Positions 1 through 11,419 of a DNA stretch of 64,000 bases are shown in pieces (position 1 is the first letter of the stretch; each line of letters begins with the position of its first letter). The position numbers and the translations under genes were made by a program. The notes below the pieces were generated by a model. It searched no databases, was not told the DNA's origin, and was given only the letters and a program-made list of their open reading frames with translations. This DNA comes from Paramecium tetraurelia. Lineage: Eukaryota > Ciliophora > Oligohymenophorea > Peniculida > Parameciidae. The stretch lies in the NCBI RefSeq assembly GCF_000165425.1, contig NW_001799511.1, positions 5,509 to 69,508 of the forward strand, given 5' to 3'.

Positions 1-1199
1 CATTGATTTCGGAGATTAAACAAAACAGAGTATTCATAAATATCATAAGAATCATAAAATTTAATAGAAATAAAGATTTAATCGTCTATTTATTTAATGA
101 GCAAATAATGCCAAAAAGTAAGCTTATGTAATATTTCAAACTCTTTTGAAATTTTAATATTAGTAAAATCTGATGTAATAGAAGGAAATTTATAACTATA
201 AGTGGTAATTACAATTTTATTATTATTAGAAGATATTTTATAGTTCAACTAAAAGGGCGATAAATTAGGATTAGAGAATTGTTTATTTTCAAAATTTGGT
301 GATATTCTCAAAAATTAATAAGTAAACTAATCATCAATTTTATGAATTTGTTTGATTTTATACCAACCAGAAAATGTAAATGAATTAATGTTTATGTTTT
401 AAGAGAGGAATAACTTCGTATCCAACCAAGTTATGTCTTGATCTAATAGTGAATATTAGCTATTTTCTTTGCACTGTTATTCAGATATTGTATCAAAAAA
501 TAATACATATACTGCTTTTCCCAATATTTAAGAATCTAATTTTGTAACTATACTCTGACTTAATTTTAGTAATTTCATTTGCCCTGGAAAATATGAAAAT
601 TTTGATCCAACATCTATAGATTCTATGTTTGAATTTTGTACAAAAAGACCGCTTCCAACTGTTAAGATTAGATTTTCTGTTTTGATAATATTCACATCTA
701 ACACTTTATGCAATAGAAATTGATCTTCTTTGACCATGATTACTTCAAGTTTATTAGTGGATGGCATATAAAGTAATTCAAATAAATACCAAACATTCTC
801 ATACTCAAATGGATCAATCTCCACTTTATGGACATCTTAGAATCCATCAGCAGTATTGTAGGCTAGAATCCTCTGAATTGATTAGCTTTCAGGGTAAAGG
901 CAATCATAATATAATATTTCTAATTATTCGGAAGATTCCCTCATAAAGTTCATGTAATGGAAACAGTTGCTATCCATCATTCCAATAATTCCTCCTGATG
1001 ATATCTTATTTAAGGGATTATACTTAGTCCAAATTCCAAAAACCAACCCAAAAGTGTTTGTACTTTCTTCGTTTAGTGCTAAGATTCTTTCTTTTGTTTA
1101 AAAGAAAGAATCGATTGAGAAGAGATATTACGAGTAAATTGTCTCTAAAAATGAAAGGAAAGGTAAAATGTAAAATTGTTTCATATATATTAATGACAT
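1..1199 (-). CDS. LamG/concanavalin-A-like domain protein, C-terminal part missing
   Basis: The frame is open on the minus strand from a stop at 1236-1238 down to base 1, with TAA/TAG read as glutamine and no intron needed. The start is probably ATG at 1199 or 1184. The first part contains TFGLVFGIW and later VWYLFELLYM. A second block has FTFSGWYKI, FLRI and LTFWHYLLI. These aromatic, beta-rich patterns are typical of LamG or concanavalin-A-like lectin folds, so I infer two tandem domains. Such proteins are common in Paramecium and often sit at the cell surface, but no clear signal peptide is visible. The rest of the protein lies beyond the window. The fold is inferred from pattern only; the reading frame itself is secure. 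Confidence 0.6.
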
Positions 1200-1534
1200 T
1201 TTTAAGTTTTTTATATTGATTTGAATAAAAAATATTCAATATTAAATGTCATCTGTCTGAACTGCTTTGTTTATTGATAAATTAATTTGAGGAAATTTAA
1301 AATTAATTTCAATTGTATGCTTGCAAAAATGTCAAAACAATTAAGGATACATATAAATTTACTAAATTGTCTAATTACAAAGATAAAATAATGCGATACC
1401 TGTTTTTGGGATTATTGAATAATTTTTTAGCGATAAAGTGATATGGATAATGGATCAATCTGGTTCGTAAAAATTATGAGTTTTTTTTCTAATAATTCAT
1501 TATTAAGTCATGTAGCTATAGAGCCAAAGCTTAG

Positions 1535-2770
1535 AAGGATAATAAGAAATCAGAATTAAGTTTAAAAGCTCGTGGACATTTATGTTTAAATTATTAGGAT
1601 TTGCTGAAGGTTTTGGAAGTGTTTGGAGATTTCAATATCATAAATATTGATTATAATAGCCAACTAGTTTTATTCAATACTGCAGGAGGAACATTTTTAA
1701 TAACTACTTTATCTTGAATTTTCTTTGGCTATTCCATTTTCTTTTAGAAGTTAGTTTCGGATAATGTAAAGGAATTAGAATGCCTCCTTTATTAGAATTA
1801 GAAAACTTAAATTAAAAGAAATTGGGTATCTTGGAATTAGAATCTAATTATGGCATATTCTTTAAGATATTTGTGAGAAGCATTCAAGTACCCAGATCCA
1901 TGGTTGGAGAGCGTAATTGATAAAATAAACCCTTTTAAAGTGAAGAAACTTTTGCTAATCAATTGTTTAGATTTTCCGCATCCATAACTGATTTAAGCTA
2001 TTCAAGTTAAAATACAATAGATCGCATAATTTGGGTCTTCTTTTTGTTTATATAGTATTATTAATAATAGGATACTTTTGTCTAAAGTAATTATTTATAT
2101 TTTCATAATTAGAGAAGAAATTGTAACATCTGGAAAGTGGCAATAGTAACAGCAGCTTTTCCTTATATATTATTTGAGGTTCATGTGAAGGAATTTAATA
2201 TTTCTTTAAACCAAACTTTTTTAAATATTTATCACTCCGTTTTTGGGTTGATGCTGTTAATTAGGTAATATTTCAAATGAATTTTGGTTTGGCAAATCTA
2301 TGCTTATATGACAGCTATGAGGAGGTAGATTCAGAAATATTTGAGGAAAAAGAGGTAGGAATTGAATGATCATAAATGGTTATGAATAGATTTTGTATTA
2401 AAGAGAATAAGTTATTTTTTTATTATATTTTTGATTTCTCTTAAATCTTAGAATGATCCTAACAATTATACCATAAAGGACATGTAAATACACTGTTCTG
2501 AAGACTTATTTTCTCTATTTTTACAGCGATTATGTCTTTGAGCGAGAAAAAAAATGGTTCTGCTAAGAAAAGGCAGAATATGAAGATGTTGATATTGTTA
2601 AGTGTTAAGCTGATAGAATGCTGACCTAATTGTATCTCGCGGTATTAAATGAAATTAGTGAAGGACAACAAATCCAGTAATTTCTATTAGTTCAATATTT
2701 CAGATATACCTCTCTGGTTTTATTTCTTACATCGATCATTTTATGTATTTGGTGATTAAGGAATACTAAA
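1535..2770 (+). pseudogene. Decayed sodium:neurotransmitter symporter (SNF/SLC6-like)
   Basis: Pieces of an SNF transporter appear in order but in different frames. Near 1575-1650 one frame reads LLGFAEGFGSVWRFQY, the family's first-helix signature. The next frame holds NTAGGTFLI, where functional members have GGGAFLIPY. Near 2140 there is SGK followed by VTAAFPYILF. Near 2185-2370 the frame reads FFKPNFFKYL, then FWVDAVNQVIF, then FGLANLCLYDSY, matching the conserved helix-6 to helix-8 stretch. The pieces are separated by in-frame TGA codons and frame changes that no 20-35 nt GT-AG intron explains. An open stretch of about 80 codons near 2525-2765 may be the cytoplasmic tail. This is a host gene in decay; a rapidly evolving gene with unusual introns is less likely. 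Confidence 0.6.
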
Positions 2771-3300
2771 TTCAAAGTAGGAGAAGATAATGAATGTTTT
2801 TGAGGAATCACAAAAGCTTTCCTTCTGGTAAAATATAACGAGCCAAAAATTGTAATGAAAGTTAAGTTTAGAACAAATATATGGCCCATGTAATCCAATT
2901 AGCTATATTCTTTTAAATTTTCAAAATTAGAAATTTATTGTTTTTAATTTTATTAAAAATCTTGTTCTCGGATATCAATACAACATGCTTAACGAAATGT
3001 AAGTCAAACATTGTTTTATAATAAGTCTTTGATAATTATAATCTGCTCTTATAATAAAGCAAATATTAGTAAAAGATCATTAAAATTTTAAAATAAATTC
3101 AGACCCTACATAGTTTATGATGAAAGGTTTTTTTCGGATTAAATCAATAAATATCCTTCTTAACAAAAATAGTTGTTTAAATAATAACTAATAATTTTAA
3201 AACCTTGAATTAAGATTTGTATTAATTAAATTATGATTATGATTAAATAAGTAGAGACTTCTAGTTGTTCTATTTGAAATAAAAGTATGATATCGTACAA
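2771..3300. other. AT-rich spacer, no gene seen
   Basis: About 530 bases of AT-rich sequence lie between two decayed genes. Short open stretches occur on both strands, but none resembles a known family and none is closed by a sensible start and stop. It may hold further worn-out ends of the flanking pseudogenes. Confidence 0.5.
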
Positions 3301-5640
3301 ACAATAGAAGGGACATAAGAGCATTATGGTTCTCTATGGCATTTCAATTCTAACAAATTCTTAAAATTGAAATTCTAAACTACTTAAGAAAATGGTAAGG
3401 TAATATATAAAAGAAGATGAATAAATATTAAGAGTGTAAAGGAATAAAATTATGAAATTTTAGAGAATCTAGACTACATTTAACATCTTTAATGGACAGG
3501 AGAAGATGTTGGAGAAATGGTATTTTGAAGGGAAGAAATAAGAGATTTGGAAAGAGTCGATTAATAATTACAGAATGTATATTATATTCATTAATACTAA
3601 CAGAAGGGCTTAAGTATTTTAAAGTGGCGAATACTTGAATAACTAGAGTAAGGGATATTGGAAATTTATATTTGAAGATGATGAAATGTAACATATAATT
3701 TATTATGATATTGTTATTTAGTGGAGGTGGATATTACAATGAATATGGTTTGAAATCTGGTAAAAGTTTATATCAGTAATCAAAATAATTAAAATTAATT
3801 AAAGCTAAAGCTAAATCACTTATGAAGGTGAATACTAAAATGGCGTTTTGAGAATCAATTGTCGCGAAATAGAAGCGAAACCAAAATACAAATGTAGAGA
3901 AAATATATAATAAATATAAAGTGGCGGAGGTATGTATGTTGGGAAAGGCTTAAAATAGGGAAATTGGGTTGAGGTAAATGTTCATTTTAGTAGGTATGAA
4001 TCTATTAGAAATTATAATTTTAGAGGAAGTTAAATTAAATTTAGTAGGCCTTATCTGAATGGCCAAAAATTTGGTCAACCGGATATATATTGTAGATATG
4101 ATCAAAATAGACTTTTTGAGTTGATGTAAAAAGCTTCAAGATATATTAATACTAGAGTTGGAGGATTTTTTACTTAATAAGACAAAAAATTGATTATTGG
4201 ATTGAAATTGCAGAAAATTATTATAGTAAACATGAATTTTAACATTACTGAAATAGGGATGTATAATTTATTTTTAAAGGAAATTACAAGGAAGGAAAGA
4301 AATAGAGAAATGGGAGATCGGATATAGAAAACAATATTAAGATAAAATTCTTGCAATTTAAATTCAATAATTAAATATCTAAGATGGGAGATAATGAAGG
4401 GGAAAAATTTTTGCATGGTAAGAACCAACCGAAAATTGTCATTTGTATAATTTATACATACATTGCGATTAATAGTTAAGTATTTGCCTTTTATGAAGGG
4501 AAATATAGCTTGGGGAAAAAATTGTTAGGTGGAATATTGAAACAACGTAAGATTTAATAATGTAAATGAAAACATTATTTAATTTAGTTCTGGCGGTGGA
4601 TTTTGTGACTAGCAAGGTAGAAATACCTGAAGACTATTTAAAGTAATTATATTTTTGATAAATAGATAAAATTAGTTTGAATTTAAGGAGAATATGAATA
4701 AGTAAGAAAAATTGGAACTTGGAATATAAAATAAAATGATGTCATGTTAGTTTAATAATTAAATTTTTATAATTACTTTCAATATTGGTGATTGCTATGA
4801 TGAATAAAATTTGAAGAATGGATTATGGATAGACTTGGATGATAAATTTTCCAAGTAACCTAATAAAAATGTAATTGACATTAGTCACCACTAAGTTATT
4901 CATAGAGGTCAATAAAAAATGGAAGGAAAATAGGTTAATGGGATATTTTTGGATTGAAGGATATGATAATTATTTGATTATGTAAAATTGATTTTAATTT
5001 TAATAAATCAAAAGAAGGGGAGGATAATTTGATGAAAGAAGTTTAAAAAATGGAAGATGGGTTGAGTTAGATATCAATCATAGTTGGTACATTTTAGAAT
5101 TGATTTGAATTTCAGTGATAATTAGCTCAAATATGAATGTGAATATAAAGGTGGGATTAAAGTAGGTAGATGCGATGTCTCATATAGAATTTCTAATGAC
5201 GAAACATTCGAGTTGATGTAAGAAGATTGATATTAATAACATTTCGTGGTGGAGGAGAATATGACAACCAAGGGATAAAGGTGGGTAAATTGACTACTTT
5301 AGCTTTAACCTTCTTAGAGTAAATTATTATCATTTATTCTTTCATTAAGTTTTTTCTAAGTGGTTGAGTAGAGAGAAATAAAAAATGGCTAAAAAGTTGG
5401 TAGATGGACAAATCATTATAGAGCTGGTTGCAATTAAAACTTTGAAGAAAATGTATATAATTCTTAGCTTAAGATATTTTTAGAGGAGGAGGGCATTATA
5501 ATGAGCAGGGAAAGAAGGATGTAAGATGGACAGACATGTGTGAATCTCTTCCGATAAAACACCCATAAACCATATTTTGTGGAGAATACTAAAGGGGGGA
5601 AAAAATTGGCCTTCTGGGAATATATGGAATAATAAAAAAT
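3300..5640 (+). pseudogene. Decayed gene of glycine-rich, MORN-like repeats
   Basis: A recurring protein unit can be read on the plus strand. It starts with a glycine-rich turn and Y-D/N-E-Q-G, continues with K-x-G-K/R-W-I/V-E-L, then a Y-x-G-E-Y, G-x-K-x-G and W-D-I block. Clear copies begin near 3721 (SGGGYYNEYGLKSGK), 3921, 4157, 4590, 4775 (YDEQNLKNGLWIDLDDKFS), 5014, 5229 (GGGEYDNQGIKVGK) and 5483 (GGGHYNEQGKK). Reading them requires switching frame several times, and TGA codons interrupt most copies. One 29-nt GT-AG intron could explain one switch, but not the rest. I read this as a worn-out member of a repeat family common in Paramecium; its function is unknown. A multi-exon active gene is possible but unlikely given the TGA density. 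Confidence 0.55.
3721..5530 (+). repeat. Tandem degenerate protein repeat, period about 185-255 bp
   Basis: Glycine-rich repeat starts at about 3721, 3921, 4157, 4590, 4775, 5014, 5229 and 5483 give spacings of roughly 185-255 bp, with one copy near 4380 poorly preserved. The copies differ strongly in DNA but keep the same order of protein motifs, so this is an old protein-level repeat, not a recent satellite expansion. Confidence 0.55.
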
Positions 5641-5913
5641 TGGAAATACAGTGATAATGAAGTATGGTCTTGAACAAAAGTATGAGTATTATTTTGAGAT
5701 TAAAATTACATAATTTCAAAAAACAAAAATTATTTTTCTTTATTAACAATATTTTATATAAACAAAATATAAAAAATACCTAGGCTTGATTAAAAGTATG
5801 GAAATACATATTTTATTTTTGAACAAAAAAAATAATGGTAGTGGTAGTTGTGCAAACTTTTTCTTATAAAATTCTCTAATATAAGATCAAAAGAAGATAA
5901 ATAAAATTATATA

Positions 5914-8183
5914 TCAAATATAAGTTTCTAAAATTTCTTTGAGGCTTTCTTTATTAATTGGTTTTTCCAAATAATTTTGCATTCCAGCAGATTAAGCCTC
6001 ATATTTTGTCTACATATCACTGAATGCTGAACATGCTACAATTATAATATTAGGATTATAAATTTTAATTCTTCTTGTAGTTTCTAATCCTCCCATCTAT
6101 GGCATATTTATATCCATTAAAATTAATCGATATTAACAATGCTAATTATTTCTCATTTAAACTAGATTGATTGCTTACATTCCACTATTAGCTAAATCAG
6201 TTTCATATCCTAGCATCTTAATCATGATTTTTAATGGAAACAAGTTTGCTGGTTCGTCGTCCACAAGTAGTAATTTACAACATTGGCATTCATCCGATTG
6301 ATGATTGGGTTTTGGGTCATCCTCAATTTTATCGCTCTCTTCCTATATTACAATTGCATTATCTTCTTAAACATCAGCAGGAAAGAACGCTTAATTTGAG
6401 GTTCTAGTATATGAACGTTTTTTGGGACTCACTCTTTTGAATTAAGATGGGCAGCTTTTTGAGTTTGATAAACTTGGCGGCGGTGGAATATTATTGGTTT
6501 TTTAATGAAGAAACACTTTTTTTTCTAAGATTTGTATTGAGTTATTTTCGAATTAACTAGATGGAGACTCCAACAGATTGTATTTCCATACATAAAACCA
6601 AAAATTACTACCTTCTCCCTACTTTGAACTAAATTATAAGAATTCCTTATTGGCCTATTTGAAGGATGACAATTCTTTAGTTAAGTAATTTGAATTTAAC
6701 AATCCTAAGCCCAAACCTGCAGTTCCTTCTGAAATCTTGGAAGTTAAAATCAAATCGTTACTGAGCATTTATTTTATATTCTAGGATACACCCTCACTGA
6801 TTCCTATACCTGAATCGAGAACCGAAAACTTAATTCTTTTTTCATCGTATTTTTCAGCAGTCACATATACTGCGCCATCTTAATTAGTATATTTGATAGC
6901 ATTTTATATTAAGTTCTACAATATCTACTTTATCCTCTGTTCATCTTATTTAAACCCTATTTTCACTTTATTAATCATGAACATAGATATTTGCTTTGCA
7001 ATTGCTTACTATTTGAATAAGTGATGTAATTCATTAAATAATCCATCAATGTTAACATCAACAATTTCTAATTAAAATGTTTTACTCCTCAGTTAGTGAA
7101 AGTCTTTTAAGTCTTTAACCATATTATTCATAATAACACAACAATTGTAAATTAAATCAAACTGTTCTTTCATGTTTGGATTTTAGATTTAACCATTTTA
7201 AGAAATTAGAGCAATTTAATTTAACAAAGTCCCGAATTCGTGACTAAATGATTAAAATAGTTTATTCATTAAGGCGAAACATGAATTCTTTTTGACGTAT
7301 TTAGCGAATTCTTTTACATCTTCTAATTGCAGTGTAATGCCTTCTTTCGAAAAACGCACCTTAATTTAATAATACTCTAATTTAAGAATATTTGTTTTTA
7401 TAATTAAAATGTCATCAGTTTTTTGAAGAATTAAGCATTTGTCAATCAATTAACGAAATGATATTCCTTTGATCTTCTAGTTTAGATTACGCTAGGTCTA
7501 TTTATCTACTTTCAAGATATTAATTGAGTCCAATAAATTGAATTCTGAAATTTAGTCAGAAAATAATAAGTCCTTTAGAGAATTTGAAATATATTTAATG
7601 TCTAAGATTTAATTTTCGAGTATAATTGTATTTTAAGGATGTTAAGGCAATTCATCTACTGATAAGCTAGATTTAACTGAATTTTATTGGTTCAAAGGTA
7701 AAAACTCTATTCCACTGGATTGTTTTTTCAATGTGGGTAATTTGATAGCCCAATAAAAGTATGTTACAGATATAACAGTGAAAACACTCATTAAGTATGA
7801 TTGGATTTCATTATTTTATGAATAAAAACAAATTATGGCTACTTGGACTAAGATAATTTCCTAATACTACTTAAGCAAGTGAGGATATTTACAACCCATC
7901 TCTTTTGATCGTTTTATAAAAATAGTGCAAATCCCACAAAGGTTTGGAGCAACAAAAATTAATCACTTTATTTCGCAACTACACTAATGACATTGATTGC
8001 TAATTGTGCATAGATATTTAAGTTTCTATTTCTTGCCAATAGCATAATTTATAATAAACTAATGCATATACATACGATTAACAATATCAAACTAGATATT
8101 GAAGCTCTTCTACATTCTATGATCGCGTAAACAATCTAAAGAATATACAACCCTTATGTTGCTGAGGTTTTATGATTAATCAT
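5914..8183 (-). CDS. Hybrid membrane histidine kinase with receiver domain (first copy)
   Basis: This gene encodes a 748-residue sensor kinase that passes phosphate from a histidine to an aspartate in its own receiver. The N-terminal 200 residues are hydrophobic and should form several membrane helices. The histidine box reads FSHEFGTLLN near 7235. The ATP-binding half follows with an N-box around LIQNAIKY, then LDSGIGIS and LGLGLLNS. The C-terminal receiver begins LLVDDEPANLF and holds the acceptor aspartate in LILMDINMP, with a conserved lysine in EKPINKESL. One 23-nt intron at 7848-7870 restores the membrane segment. The ATG at 8183 is the first in frame. Its minus-strand neighbour is a paralogue in the same orientation, suggesting tandem duplication. 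Family assignment is firm; the signal sensed is unknown. Confidence 0.9.
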
Positions 8184-8447
8184 AATTAAATATAATCACA
8201 TTATTATCAAAATTTTTTGCTCCCCGTTAAGGAAGGATATTCATACTTTCTGCATAATTTAATTATTGAAAAATAATTCAATGACACAAATTAATTAAAA
8301 AACTAACATTCATTCCACAAATTTGGGGAAACACAAAAGAAATTTGTAGAAAAAATTTTCAAATATCAGAATTTGACTTTACTCAAATTAAATGCTACCT
8401 AGTTAATGTTGCAAAGTGTAGTAAATAAGAATAATGAGTTAAGAGTA

Positions 8448-10594
8448 TCATTGTTAAAATTAAATAAGTATTTTTTATAATTCTATTACATTCACTGGTT
8501 TATTCAAGAAGTAGCTCATCCCTATATCGTAACAACGTTATTTTGTATCACTGTCTGTATATGCAGTGCAGGCAATTATTTTGAATTGATTTCCATAAAG
8601 AGATATTAAATTTCTACTTGTTTCATATCCATTCATCAAAGGCATATTAATGTCCATAAATATCCCTGAATAAGCATATCTGTTTTCTTGCACTTTTCTC
8701 AAACATTCAATCCCATTAAAAACATAGTCAGTCTCAATATTCATTCTCTTTAATATGAGTTATAATCCTATGATATTGATCATTTCATCATCCACAATTA
8801 GAAATTTCATAGTTTGCTTAATGTTTCTATTTAAAGTCGTAGTCCTTGTCTTCCTTTCAATTGAATTGACTTCCTCATTTATAAGACTTTCGGTGTTTTC
8901 CTTAATTTGATCAATCAAACCTCTATATGATAGCACTTTTGGCATTGAATTCTAGGACACTCTACTTCCCATTCTACTAAGTCTTCTTCCAACGTTTTTC
9001 TCAATTTATGTTTATTTTAGATCAATATAAGAATATTTATTAACTTTTTAGATACCTAATCCATTTAAACTGGATGTTGGCAATATATTATTCGATACCA
9101 TAAACCAAAACGTTGTTCCTACTTCATTAATTTTGAACTGTAAACCATTTTGTTAGTTAGACAAATGCAAACACAATTTATTAGCTAGATAGCATCCTAA
9201 CCCAAATCCTGCTGTATTAGCAGTGATGTGGTGTTCACTCTTAAAATCCTACTTTAACATTTCTCTTAAATTCTTCTCATCTTCCTTGCTCATCCCAATT
9301 CCAGTATCCCTAACAGAGAACTCTACATTATCATCGTTTAATTAATTAGCAGATATTATTATGGAACCATTTATTGTAAACTTTTAAGCATTGGAAATTA
9401 AATGAATTAAGATTTACTTGATTCTCCGTTAATCTGATATTATCTACTAACCTTCTGGTATGTAATTCAAATATTCTAATTGTAATTACTTTTGTTTGCA
9501 CTATTCTTGGAACAAAGTTGTCACAGTTTCAAGGATATTAGAAATATCTAATTGCTCCAATTATAATTTGAATTATCTACCAAGAATATCATTGTAATCT
9601 ACCATATCCAAAATAAAGTTATGCATAATTTCACAAGTATTTTTTATTGAATAATAGTATTATTGAGAGGGATACTTGTCAATGGCAACTTGTGCAATAG
9701 CCAAAATGAAATTTAAGAGTGTTCCAAATTCATGTGATATAGTTGTAAATAATTATTTCATTATTTAATATAAATATTGCCTTTTTAGATAATCGTCTCG
9801 CTCTTTGCTATCTTAAAAAGTAATGTTGATCAATTCGCTATTCTCCTCCTAAGTAATTGAAATAATATGATCTGGAAGTAAATCACTATCTAATATCTAC
9901 ATTGAAACCATTTTTTTTAATTTAAACTGACTTAATAATTCAATTAATTCAATATTTTTAAATTTTAGATCCAACTATTGTTTACTTGAGATGTCAACTT
10001 TTTTAACTTTTAAAGATTTGTTATTTAATTTTTGCTTAATATATTGATTCATAAAGATGCAATTCATATTTTTTTTATTGAACATCATAACACCTTAACT
10101 TTCTAATTATCTTGGACTTTAAGATTTAGTTGTATTAGAAAAACAATGATTAAAATTTTTTTTTTTGTTTTTTAATTATTTATGAACAAGTATTAATAAG
10201 ATTCCTAAAGCAAAAATTGCATTGCGAAAATAGTCAACCAAAGTGCTTGATACATTCACTACGACTAATATACTAATTCCTTTGTTACAGTAAACTCTTT
10301 ACCTAAAAGCGACAAATTTCTAAAGACTTTTTAATCGACTCTCTTACTGTCATTCATCAGTAATAAATAAACAATATTGTAAGGTATCAATTATTTATTA
10401 TAGAATGCCATCAGACTAATTTAAACAGATAAAATCGTGGTTTCATACATTTGAAAAAATTGATTAGTCTCAAATTTTATACTGCCAAATTAGGTGCAAA
10501 TCAGTCCTATGTTTAAGCATATTGATGTAAGATTTGAGGCATCAAAACAACTTATAATATTTAGTAATAACATGGTGATCTTAATATATAACAT
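8448..10594 (-). CDS. Hybrid membrane histidine kinase with receiver domain (second copy)
   Basis: A 707-residue paralogue of the neighbouring kinase. The N-terminal third is hydrophobic, including the helix NAIFALGILLILVH. The histidine box is TISHEFGTLLNF near 9735. The ATPase half contains DTGIGMS-like and GLGCYLANK-like motifs. The receiver starts FLIVDDEMINIIGL and carries the acceptor aspartate in GIFMDINMPLMNGYE, with KPVNV near the end. One 23-nt intron at 10280-10302 joins the membrane segments, after which the frame is continuous through an 11-A run. The start could instead be the second ATG at 10573. Only about 265 bases separate its stop from the start of the first copy, and both point the same way. 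The kinase architecture is clear; the ligand is not. Confidence 0.88.
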
Positions 10595-11419
10595 ATTATA
10601 ATTAATAACAAAATTTTCACTTTTTTTGTTTATTATTCGACTTTGTATTCTAAACTTCAAAAACTACATTGTATTAACATTCCTGAATTTCCATTTTTAT
10701 AAAGTTCTGCTTCATAATTTATCATTCGATCTGCGTGTGATCTGTACTTAATGAAAATCTAAAAGGAAATAAACATTATTTTAATAAACAATTTGATAAA
10801 CAGAAACAATATCTAGTATTCTGATTTTCTAATAGTTTGATTTTTAAGAATTTTTTGCTTTTAAGTTCTTAAAAACTTATTTAATTTTATCGTTTTATAA
10901 TATTTAATGGAAGATTTAAATAATCCCTTCGAATTATAATAAAAAGTAAAGAAAATGTTTTAAAGTTACAGCAAAAAAAAATATCACTTGGATTTTTTTA
11001 CGTTATAATTTGATCATTAATGTAAATTACTACTTGGATAGAGGGTTATTCGTTGAAGATGATACAAAATTATTATTATTTCCAAGACATGATAAAATAA
11101 TAAAATTACTCAAGTTTTATGGATTTTTCAAAACAAATATAATTATTATTATTAAAGCTTAATTTTCCAGATTTGATTATGAAATTCAACGAAGAACTCT
11201 TTGTTAATTTGTGGGTAATATTTGAGAGCAATATGTTATTATTATAAATTTTACATTTTGCTATTTAAATATTTTCTTTAAAAATACAATGAAACAGATT
11301 GACTTGTTTATAATTGAGTTTTTCATTAAAAATATGATGCACTTATTTAATCTATGAGTAAAATACTTGTTGGAGGATTTTAATATAATGAATTTATAAA
11401 TTATATAACTTATCATTGA
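10595..11419. other. Divergent intergenic region, no convincing gene
   Basis: About 825 AT-rich bases separate the start of the minus-strand kinase from the start of the plus-strand channel, so both promoters should lie here. A 39-residue minus-strand open frame (10657-10776, containing HADRMINYEAELYKNG) looks protein-like but is too short and has no recognised relative. Runs of A or T occur throughout; no clear regulatory site can be named. Confidence 0.45.

Noticed and set aside
10657-10776. 39-residue minus-strand frame with protein-like sequence
   Set aside because: Too short, with no relative recognised and no supporting introns; kept only as a note on the spacer.
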